Position numbers and translations under genes: made by a program. Source: Campylobacter concisus (GTDB lineage Bacteria > Campylobacterota > Campylobacteria > Campylobacterales > Campylobacteraceae). Taken from it: a stretch of 64,000 nucleotides of DNA. Numbering within the stretch: the stretch's first letter is position 1; every line of letters starts with the position of its first letter. The notes under the pieces were generated by a model that was not told the DNA's origin, ran no database searches, and saw only the letters and a program-made list of their open reading frames with translations. The stretch spans positions 55,408 through 119,407 of the forward strand of contig NZ_PPCG01000073.1 in the NCBI RefSeq assembly GCF_002913745.1. The letters run 5' to 3'. Positions 8,226 to 16,700 of this stretch are shown piece by piece.

Positions 8226-9419
8226 TTAAAACTTCTTATGTTCTTTTGCGATCATCTTAGCGATCTCGCTTGATGAGCCTTGAGATGTGATGATCTCATC
8301 GCCCTCGTTTATGCCGCTGATGATCTGCGTATCGAGGTTGTCTTTTATGCCGGTTTTGACCGCTGTTTTTACTGGCTTGCCATCTTTTAGCACATAGACA
8401 AAAGTGCCGTTTTCATCTTTTTTGATGCCGATGCTTGGCACGATGATGGCATCCTCGACGTTTGCTATTAAAAGTTCGTTTTGTGTGGTCATACCTATTC
8501 TTAAAATTCCATCTTTATTATCAACGATACTTTGTGCGTAGTAATAGACTGCCGAGCTGCTGCTTGAGCTACTTAATGAAGACTTACTGCTGCTACTTGA
8601 GCCGTAGCTACCATCACTTAGTGTAGTAAGCCCAGGGTCGATCGAGCTAACAGTCGTTTGAAATTTCTTCGTTGGCTCAGAGAGGATCGAGTATTCAACA
8701 GGCGTGCCGACTTTGATCTTTGTGATGTCGCCCTCTGCTATTTGCATCTTCATCTTTACATGGCTAAGATCAGCGATATTTACGATAGTTGGCGTAGTTT
8801 GGTTGGCATTTACAGTTTGACCCTCCTCGACCTGCACGCTTACAACGGTGCCATCTCTTGGTGCGGTGATCTTTGTGTAGCCTAAATTTATCTTAGCTGT
8901 GCTTAGCTCGATATTTGTCTGCTTGATCTGTGCTTCAAGCTCCTTTATCTTGGCGCTATTTGCACTATATGTGTTTTTTGCGCTTTCAAATTCTTGCTTT
9001 GAAGTGGCGTTTTTAGAAAATAGTGCATTTTCTCTATCAAACTGCGTTTTAGCTATATTTAGAGCCACTTTTGCGCTTTCAAGCTGAGCTTTGTAGATGG
9101 CAAGCTGTGCTTCTTTATTATCTATGCTATTTTGCTGGGTCGAACTATCGATGCTTGCGATCATATCGCCCTTTTTTACCTGATCTCCAAGCCTAACGTA
9201 TAGCTTTTTTATCTGGCCACTCACCTGCGCGCCCACATCGACTAGCTCGGTAGCGAAAATTTCTCCAGTCGCATCGACCTTTTTGCTAAATGAACCCCTT
9301 TTTGCCTTTTTGGTGATAAACTCCACCTTTTCGTCTTTTACTTTAAAAAATTTATCGTAAATAAAATATACACCGACGCCTAAAATAAGCAGGATTATCA
9401 AAATTTTAGATTTTTTCAT
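8226..9419 (-). CDS. macA: MacA-like periplasmic adaptor (membrane fusion protein)
   Basis: The adaptor that links MacB to the TolC channel. From ATG 9419 (AGAGAAGC just upstream) the 397-residue protein has one N-terminal membrane anchor (KILIILLILGVGVYFIYDKF), a biotinyl-lipoyl-like domain, a coiled-coil hairpin around residues 95-180, and beta-barrel and membrane-proximal domains. A Ser-rich stretch of about 18 residues near position 270 (SSSSSKSSLSSSSSSS) sits in a loop following GLTTLSDGSYG. An earlier in-frame TTG/ATG at 9446 would add nine residues without a signal and is not preferred. The macB gene starts right after its stop. Confidence 0.9.
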   Translation of the reverse strand: MKKSKILIILLILGVGVYFIYDKFFKVKDEKVEFITKKAKRGSFSKKVDATGEIFATELVDVGAQVSGQIKKLYVRLGDQVKKGDMIASIDSSTQQNSIDNKEAQLAIYKAQLESAKVALNIAKTQFDRENALFSKNATSKQEFESAKNTYSANSAKIKELEAQIKQTNIELSTAKINLGYTKITAPRDGTVVSVQVEEGQTVNANQTTPTIVNIADLSHVKMKMQIAEGDITKIKVGTPVEYSILSEPTKKFQTTVSSIDPGLTTLSDGSYGSSSSSKSSLSSSSSSSAVYYYAQSIVDNKDGILRIGMTTQNELLIANVEDAIIVPSIGIKKDENGTFVYVLKDGKPVKTAVKTGIKDNLDTQIISGINEGDEIITSQGSSSEIAKMIAKEHKKF

Positions 9420-9473
9420 CGCTTCTCTTTGTAAAAAATTGGTCAATTTTACTTAATAAGATTAAAATTCTCT

Positions 9474-11507
9474 TTAAGCTTCCTCTTTTGCCATGCCAGC
9501 CTCTATCAAAAACCTACTTGGCTGATAATTCACCTTCTTTATCTTGTCGTATTTCGCGTAGCTAAGATATAGCTCATCTTTTGCCCTTGTTACTGCTACG
9601 TAAAAGAGCCGCCTCTCCTCTTCTAGACTGCCACCCATGCTCATTAGCTTTAAATTTGGAAAGCGGTTTTGCGCGAGATCGACGATGAAAACTTGGTCAA
9701 ATTCAAGCCCCTTGCTCGCATGCACGCTGAGCAAGCTAACGCCCTGCCCTTCGCTCATTTCGTTGCTTCCAAGGGCTAAGAAGTTGTAAAATTTACTGAT
9801 ATCTTGATATTTTTTAGCTAGCTCGCTTAGCACCACGCTCTTTGCCATTATGCGCTCTTTGACCTCTTCTTTAAGCGCAAGATCAACATTTCCGTTTTTT
9901 AGGGTTGCCCTTTTTGTGCTGAGACTTTCAACTATAAGCGAGTAAATTTTACTAGTTTTTATCTCATTTATCATCGTGGCTGGCTTTGTGATATTTCTCA
10001 TGCCTCTTAAAAAGTTGTAAATTTCATATAAAAACTGCGCCCCACTCTCGCTTAGCTTTTGTAGTTTTAGCACAGGGTGTCCTAGGAATTTATCGCTAAA
10101 GCCAAGCTTAGAAAACCTCGAAACCTCGGCAAATTCGTCAAGGTCGTCAAAAAGGCCAAGCTGGTAGTTTCGTCTTTTATTTGATGAGATATTTACGCTC
10201 TCATCTGGCTCAACTATTCCTTTTATCAAATTTCCATGCCCAAGCTTAAGAAGTGCGTCAAAAATTTCTTTGCTAACGGCGCTACCAACGCCTTTTGCAT
10301 ATTCGCAGATGTGGATAAATGCCATTATATCTTTTGGATTGACATAAATTCCTATGATGTCGATGAGCGCCTTGATCTCACGGCTCTCAAAAAAACTCAC
10401 CCCACCCTTTCGCTTTGAGCCGATGCCTCGCTCTTTTAGCGCGACCTCGATGCCGTCAGCTGATGAGTTATTTCTAAAGATGATAGCGATATCTTCTCTA
10501 TTAAATGGCGAGAGCGAGATGATGTCGGCGATGTTTTGATACTGATCAAAAAGCTCGTTATAGACAAGCAGTCTTGGAGGCTTGAAATTTCCCTCACGGC
10601 TTACTGTAAGGTGCTTTTCATAAAGCCTTGGGTTGTTATTGATGACCTTGTTTGCAAGGGCAAGAATGCTTGAACTTGAGCGGTAATTTACATTTAAAGC
10701 GTAGATATTTGCATTTGGGAAGCGATCTTTAAATGAGCCTATTATCTCGATATTTGCGCCGTTAAATGCGTAAATACTCTGGTCAAAATCGCCCACGCAA
10801 AAGAGGCTCTTCGTCGCAAATGCGTCTATGAGGCTACCTTGAAGCGTGTTTGTATCTTGATACTCGTCGATCAAAATTTCATCATAAGCTAAATTTGCCC
10901 CTTTTTTTAGCTCATCTCGCATTTTTATGAGAAGGTCGTTAAAGTCAGCGTAAGAAAATTTAGCCTTTTCAGCCTCAAATTCCTCTAAAACATCTTCATA
11001 AATTTCAGCATAAACGCCCTGCTCTTCGCTCTTATCGCTTATCCATTTGCCAAATGTAGTGCCCTGTTCGCTGTTTTGAAAAAGCGAATAAAGATCGTAC
11101 AAATAGGCCCCGCCATAAGGTTTGACGTCGCTTAAATGGTAAAATTTACGCCTCTCAACAAGACTTTTTAAAAGCGTCTTTAGCTCGCTTGGCTGCTTTA
11201 GCGTGACGCCTTTATCAAGGCTTTTTAAAAGCGAAAATGAGACCGAGTGGAAGGTGCCTGCGGTGATTTTGGAGGTTATGGCCTTGTCAAAATATCTATT
11301 TAAACGCTCTATCATCTCGCTTGCAGCCTTATTTGTAAATGTTAGAAGCAAAATTTTCTCTGGCTTTACGCCTAAATTTAAAAGATGTGCGATGCGAGCG
11401 ACAATCGTGCTAGTCTTGCCAGTGCCAGCTGAAGCGATGATGAGATTGTGTCCAAATGGCGCAGTTGCGGCGGTGTATTGTTCTTTGTTTAACCTAGATA
11501 AGGGCAT
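9474..11507 (-). CDS. UvrD/Rep/PcrA-type ATP-dependent DNA helicase
   Basis: A superfamily 1A 3'-5' DNA helicase of 677 residues, acting in repair or replication restart. The motifs are in order: Walker A ASAGTGKTST at residues 25-34, TFTNKAA (motif Ia) near 56, IDEYQDTN (motif II) at 213-220, FDQSIYAFNGA (motif III) near 240, NYRSS (motif IV), SVHASKGLEFDQVF (motif V) and VAVTRAKDELYLSY (motif VI). ATG 11507 has AGAGGAAAC upstream. It is somewhat shorter than E. coli UvrD because the C-terminal tail is missing, common in epsilonproteobacteria. It is divergent from pbpC. Confidence 0.93.
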   Translation of the reverse strand: MPLSRLNKEQYTAATAPFGHNLIIASAGTGKTSTIVARIAHLLNLGVKPEKILLLTFTNKAASEMIERLNRYFDKAITSKITAGTFHSVSFSLLKSLDKGVTLKQPSELKTLLKSLVERRKFYHLSDVKPYGGAYLYDLYSLFQNSEQGTTFGKWISDKSEEQGVYAEIYEDVLEEFEAEKAKFSYADFNDLLIKMRDELKKGANLAYDEILIDEYQDTNTLQGSLIDAFATKSLFCVGDFDQSIYAFNGANIEIIGSFKDRFPNANIYALNVNYRSSSSILALANKVINNNPRLYEKHLTVSREGNFKPPRLLVYNELFDQYQNIADIISLSPFNREDIAIIFRNNSSADGIEVALKERGIGSKRKGGVSFFESREIKALIDIIGIYVNPKDIMAFIHICEYAKGVGSAVSKEIFDALLKLGHGNLIKGIVEPDESVNISSNKRRNYQLGLFDDLDEFAEVSRFSKLGFSDKFLGHPVLKLQKLSESGAQFLYEIYNFLRGMRNITKPATMINEIKTSKIYSLIVESLSTKRATLKNGNVDLALKEEVKERIMAKSVVLSELAKKYQDISKFYNFLALGSNEMSEGQGVSLLSVHASKGLEFDQVFIVDLAQNRFPNLKLMSMGGSLEEERRLFYVAVTRAKDELYLSYAKYDKIKKVNYQPSRFLIEAGMAKEEA

Positions 11508-11532
11508 TGTTTCCTCTTTTTAAAAAGGCCTA

Positions 11533-11564
11533 ATTATAGCTACTTAAACTTTAACAGCTATAAT
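11533..11564. promoter_or_regulatory. Back-to-back symmetric promoters for the helicase and pbpC
   Basis: ATTATAGCT at 11533-11541 and AGCTATAAT at 11556-11564 are a perfect 9-base inverted repeat. Its arms are two outward-facing TATAAT -10 boxes, minus strand at 11533-11538 and plus strand at 11559-11564. The plus-strand box ends only seven bases before the pbpC ATG, which predicts a leaderless or nearly leaderless transcript. Inferred from sequence only. Confidence 0.55.
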
Positions 11565-11571
11565 CACACGG

Positions 11572-13740
11572 ATGAAAAAGTTTAAATTTCTAAAATTTCT
11601 TGCCCTATTTTTGGCTCTATTAGTTGCTATTTTTTTGATACTTGATCAAATTTATCCACTAAATTTAGATGCGCTTAAAAAAGACGAAGCCAAAATTTTG
11701 CTTGATAAAAATGGCGAGATCATAAATATGAAGCTTAGTAGCGACGGAATTTGGAGATTTCACGAGCAAAGCTTCCCAAACTCGCTAAAACAATGCGTTG
11801 TTCTCTTTGAAGATAGGTACTTTTACTACCATTTTGGCGTAAATTTTGCCTCCATTTTTAGAGCATTTTTCCACAACTTAAGAAGCGACAACCGCATAGG
11901 AGCTAGCACTATCACGATGCAAGTAGCCAGGATGCTTGAGCCAAGTGATAGGAGCTATAAAAATAAGATAAGAGAAATTTTTAGAGCATTTCAGTTAGAA
12001 ATTCACTTTAGCAAGGATGAAATTTTAAATTTATACCTAAATTTAGCCCCGTATGGCGGCAATATCGAGGGTGCAAAGGCGGCAAGCTTCTTTTACTTTG
12101 GCAAGGAGCTAAACGAGCTTAGTTACGCTCAGGCGGCACTTTTAAGCACAATACCCAAAAATCCAAATAAAAATAGACTTGACCGCGTTTCAAACATAAA
12201 CGCCCTAAAAAACAGGGTCATAAAGATGCTTTATAAGGCAAAATTGATAGATCTTAGTGCCTTTAAAAGAGCTCAAGCTGAGCCATTTAAAAATGTAAGG
12301 ATAAGAGCCATCGTAAATGCAAATGATTATGCAAATGTCGCTTTTAAAAACCAAATTTCAAAGGCGAACTTGGATCTAAATTTACAAAAAGATATGCTTA
12401 AAATTTTAAAAGATGCGATGTTTTCGCTAAAGGCTAAAAACGCAAACAACGCCGCAGCGGTAGTCATCGACAACAAAAAAATGAGCGTTGTTGCATTTAT
12501 CGGCTCGCACGATGAGCGCGCACGCGACGGCAAAAACTCAGCCCTAAATATGAAGCGAAACACCGGCAGCACGCTAAAGCCTTTTATCTACTCGCTTGCG
12601 CTTGATAGCGGGCTCATCACGCCAAACTCGCAGCTAATCGATACGCAAATTTATCTAAATGAATATGTGCCAAAGAACTTTAGTAACGACTTTTTGGGGC
12701 TTGTAAGCGCAAAGGACGCTCTAAATTTTAGCCTCAATATCCCAGTTATAAATTTAGACTTAAAGCTAAAAGATAACTCGCTTTATGAGCTGCTTGAAAA
12801 GGTAAATTTAGTTGATGAAAACAAGGAGTTTTACGGCTCTTCGATAGTTTTAGGCAGTGCTGAGATGAGCCTGATTGATCTTGCACATCTTTACACGATA
12901 TACGCAAATGGCGGGGTTTATAGACCACTTGAGTTTGCTGGCAAAAGCTACAAAAATGAAGATAAAAACATAGCTCTCATCTCGCCTCAAAGCGCATATC
13001 TAACCGCCAAAATGATGAGTGAGGCCTCAAGGTCATATCTAAAAAATGCTTGGCAATACGCGCAAAATACGCCAAAAATAGCCTTTAAAACAGGCACAAG
13101 CGCAAACTCACGCGATCTTTACGCCATAGGAGTTGATGAGGACTATACAATAGCCGTCTGGGTGGGCAACTTTAACGCTGAAAAAACCGACAAACTAACT
13201 GGGCTAAATGACGTCTCAAAGATCGTTTTTGATATGTTTAAGCTCATCGCTCAAAAAAGAAATTTAAGCTTTATGAGTGAGCCAGATGGCATCGAAAAAG
13301 TGCCAACTTGTCTTGATGCTTTTAGCTATGAAATGTGCAAAAAAACGGCGCTTGATGATAGGATAGTTGGAGTTAAACTGCAAGATAAATGCGAGAGTTT
13401 AAGAGGCGAGGAGCTTGAGTTCTTGATAAAAAATGGCTTTTTAGACAAAGACGAGGTCAAAAATAGCCCTTGTGCTGAAGTTTTTAAAGACAAAAAGCCA
13501 GTTTTTGCCTATCCGTATGACGGCGAAGAGATCGTGACAGATGAAAATGTAACACAAATTATGCTAAAATGCTACGCGTTTTTAGGTGATGAAATTTACC
13601 TGAAAGTAGATGATTTGAACTTTTCTAAGATAGAAAATGCAAGCGAAAAAAGGCTAGATCTAACTCTTGGCGAGCATACTTTAAAATGCCTTGATCAAAA
13701 CTCAAATCAAAGTGAAATAACAATAAAACTAAGGAGATAA
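11572..13740 (+). CDS. pbpC: Penicillin-binding protein 1C
   Basis: A bifunctional peptidoglycan synthase of 722 residues anchored by one N-terminal helix. The glycosyltransferase domain carries LFEDRYFYYHFGVN (family motif EDxxFxxHxG), GASTITMQVARM and YLNLAPYGGNIEGA. The transpeptidase domain has the KTGTS box near residue 510 and a Ser-xx-Lys active-site region in GSTLKPF. A C-terminal domain of about 130 residues is typical of PBP1C. The gene for a giant alpha-2-macroglobulin follows after one base, the same pairing as E. coli pbpC-yfhM. The start follows its -10 box closely, so no ribosome site is needed if the transcript is leaderless. Confidence 0.93.
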   Translation: MKKFKFLKFLALFLALLVAIFLILDQIYPLNLDALKKDEAKILLDKNGEIINMKLSSDGIWRFHEQSFPNSLKQCVVLFEDRYFYYHFGVNFASIFRAFFHNLRSDNRIGASTITMQVARMLEPSDRSYKNKIREIFRAFQLEIHFSKDEILNLYLNLAPYGGNIEGAKAASFFYFGKELNELSYAQAALLSTIPKNPNKNRLDRVSNINALKNRVIKMLYKAKLIDLSAFKRAQAEPFKNVRIRAIVNANDYANVAFKNQISKANLDLNLQKDMLKILKDAMFSLKAKNANNAAAVVIDNKKMSVVAFIGSHDERARDGKNSALNMKRNTGSTLKPFIYSLALDSGLITPNSQLIDTQIYLNEYVPKNFSNDFLGLVSAKDALNFSLNIPVINLDLKLKDNSLYELLEKVNLVDENKEFYGSSIVLGSAEMSLIDLAHLYTIYANGGVYRPLEFAGKSYKNEDKNIALISPQSAYLTAKMMSEASRSYLKNAWQYAQNTPKIAFKTGTSANSRDLYAIGVDEDYTIAVWVGNFNAEKTDKLTGLNDVSKIVFDMFKLIAQKRNLSFMSEPDGIEKVPTCLDAFSYEMCKKTALDDRIVGVKLQDKCESLRGEELEFLIKNGFLDKDEVKNSPCAEVFKDKKPVFAYPYDGEEIVTDENVTQIMLKCYAFLGDEIYLKVDDLNFSKIENASEKRLDLTLGEHTLKCLDQNSNQSEITIKLRR

Positions 13741-13741
13741 A

Positions 13742-16700
13742 ATGCAGCAAAAAGCGCTACTTCTAGCACTTTTAGGAGCAGTAAATTTATATGCTTTAAG
13801 TCTAAATGGCACCGCCGAGGTAAAGTCGTCTTTAAGCGTAGAATTTGGGTTAGAAGATGATGTTAGTAAAAATCTCATAGGCACGCTAAACGAGAAAAAA
13901 CTCATCTCATGTGAGCCAGCGCTAAGTGGCACGGTGAAATTTAACGCTCAAAGCCTTACGCTCTTTACAAAAGATATGCACGCAGGCGTAGAGTATAGCT
14001 GTAAGCTAGAAAATGGCAGCAGTGCTAGCTTTGAGACGAAAGAATTTGCGCTTGAGAAGATAGAAAAGCTCTCTGATAGCAAATTTATCCTTAAATTTAA
14101 TGACGAAGTTAGTGACGAGCTTGTGAAAAAAATAGCTGTAAAAGGTGCAAGCTTTAATGCCTTGCAGCTCTCTCAAAACAGCTTTGAGCTTGACCTTGAT
14201 AAAAATATAAGCGAGCCTACTTTTGATCTTGGAGAAAATTTTGAGAGTAAATTTGGCGCTAAGCTAGCAGGCGATGGCGCGATAAAATTTAGTGAGCAAG
14301 CAAGCAGTGAGAGCGTAAATATAAACGCTGAGGCAAAAAGCTTTGAGATAGCTAAAATTTATCCGACAAGCCTTGATAACGGCATCTTGGCCTTTAGAAT
14401 TTATCTAAAAGAGTGGCTAAGCGATGATAATAATCTAAAGAAATTTATAAAGATAAAAGGCGTAAAAAGCTTTAGCATAAGCGACGTGGCATATAAAAAT
14501 GACGATGAAAACGGCGCGCCAAATTCTGAGCTTGAGGGGTTTGATTATTACATCGATATCACAAGCGATGAGTTTAAGCCACAAAATAGCTATGAGATCA
14601 CGATAAAACCGGGCTTTGGAGATGATAGAAATGTCGTAAGAGAGGCTAAAACCTACGAGGTGGTTGCAAGCAACTTCACTCCATTTGCAAATTTCACAAA
14701 CGAAGAGCCATATATCTCAAGCGTGGGCGAGATCGGCATCAGAAGTGCAAATTTACCTGAGCTAAATGTAAGCGTTGAAAAATTAAGCGATCAAAATTTT
14801 AGATACTTTTTAAATTTCAACGACAATAGCGAAGATCTAAGCAATTTTAGCTCAAAAGTAGCGAGCAAAAGCTACAAGCTAGAGGGTGCATTAAACGAAA
14901 TTTCACTAAACAAGATCAAGCTTGACTTTGCAGGAGCAGGAGACGGCGTTTATAAGATAAGCTTAAACTACGGCAAAGATAAGAGCGTCTCAAAGGTCGT
15001 CTATCTAAGCGACATCGCCATAAATGCAAAGCTTGGCAAGGATGAAATTTTCGTCTTTGCAAACCGCCTTGGCGAAAATACAATGCTACCAAACGCAAAT
15101 GTAAAAATTTATGGCAAAAGAAACGAAGAGATCGCAGTTGGCGCGACAAATGACGTCGGCGTCTTTAAATTTAATAAAAAAGATATCTACAAAGAGATCT
15201 CATCGATCGTCGTCTCACTTGGCAAGGAGCAAAATTTCCTCATCATAAAAGATGGCGAAGCGCTAAATGAGGCAAAGCTCATCAGCCAAAATCCAAGCGA
15301 GAGCATCGATGCTTACACGCATTTTGCCTCAAATATCATAAGACCAAACGAGAGCCTAAAAGGGGCTATCTATCTAAGAGATAGGGACTTTAACCCGCTT
15401 AAAAATATGCCAGTTAAGATCAAATTTATCGATCCGCAAGGCAAAAGTAGCGCCCAGATCACGCAAAATACAAATGATGTTGGCATGATAAATTTTGAAA
15501 AAGAAATTTTAAGCGATCTAAGCGGTAGATTTAACATGCAGATAATCTACGCTAGCAAGGTAATAGCAAGCGTGCCATTTTACGTCGAGAGCTTCGTGCC
15601 AAGCAAGATAAAAAATGACATAGCCATAGATGCGGATAAATTCTTTTCAAATGAGCTAGTAAAGGTAAATTTGACAAGTAGCTACCTCTTTGGCGGAGCA
15701 GCTAGCGACCTAGCTGGCAGCATGCAGGTTAGCTTCTTTGATGATGAGTATAAAAATAGCGAATTTAAAGAGTATAAATTTAAAAACGACACCCTAAAAG
15801 CGGCTGCCTATCCAAGCATAGAAAATGATCTAACTCTTTCAAAAGATGGCAAATCAAGCCAGATGATAGATCTTAGCTTTAACACCAAAAACGCACCTTC
15901 TATCATAAAAGGCGTCATAAATTTCAACGTAAATGACGATGGCAAAAATGTAAGTGACGCAAAAAGCTTTACACTCTATCCTTATAAAGATATGGTTGGC
16001 ATCGCTGCTAGCACGGCATTTGCTGATCCAAACGAAGATGTAAAGATAAGAACAGTCGTCGTTGATATGCCAAGCCAAAAGGCAGTGAAGTCAAATTTGA
16101 AATTTGATATAAAACGTGTCTCATGGCAGTATCAAAGGGACGCAAATGGCTATATAAAATGGATCCAAACGCTTGAAGATGTGGATAGCTTTTATAAAAA
16201 TAGTGGCGAATTTAGCTATAAATTCACACAAAGTGGCTCATACGTCATCACTGCTACAAATTTAGTAAGTGGCGCGAGCACGAGCTTAGACATCGACATA
16301 AGCGGCTACAACTACTCAACTCTAGCGCCTACAAAAGAGCTTAGCAAGTCTCAGATAAAGCTAAACAAAAGCGTCTATAAAAAAGGCGACGAACTAAGCG
16401 CAGACATAAGCTCAGCTATAAAAGAAGGCATCGCGCTTGTCACGCTTGAAGACGCTGGCGTCAAAGCCTATAAAGTCGTGAAAATCAAAAACAACTCGGC
16501 AAATGTTAAATTTAAACTTGACTTTGACTTTAACGGCCTTTATGTGAGTGCAAATATCTACCGCATGACTGACGCTGGGCTAACTCCGTTTAGAACCTAC
16601 GGCAAGGTCTATGCAAACGGCGATAAATCTTCAAGAAAGATAGAGCTTAGCTTAGAAGCGCCAAAAGCGGCAAAGAGCGAGGAAAATATCAAAATTTCAC

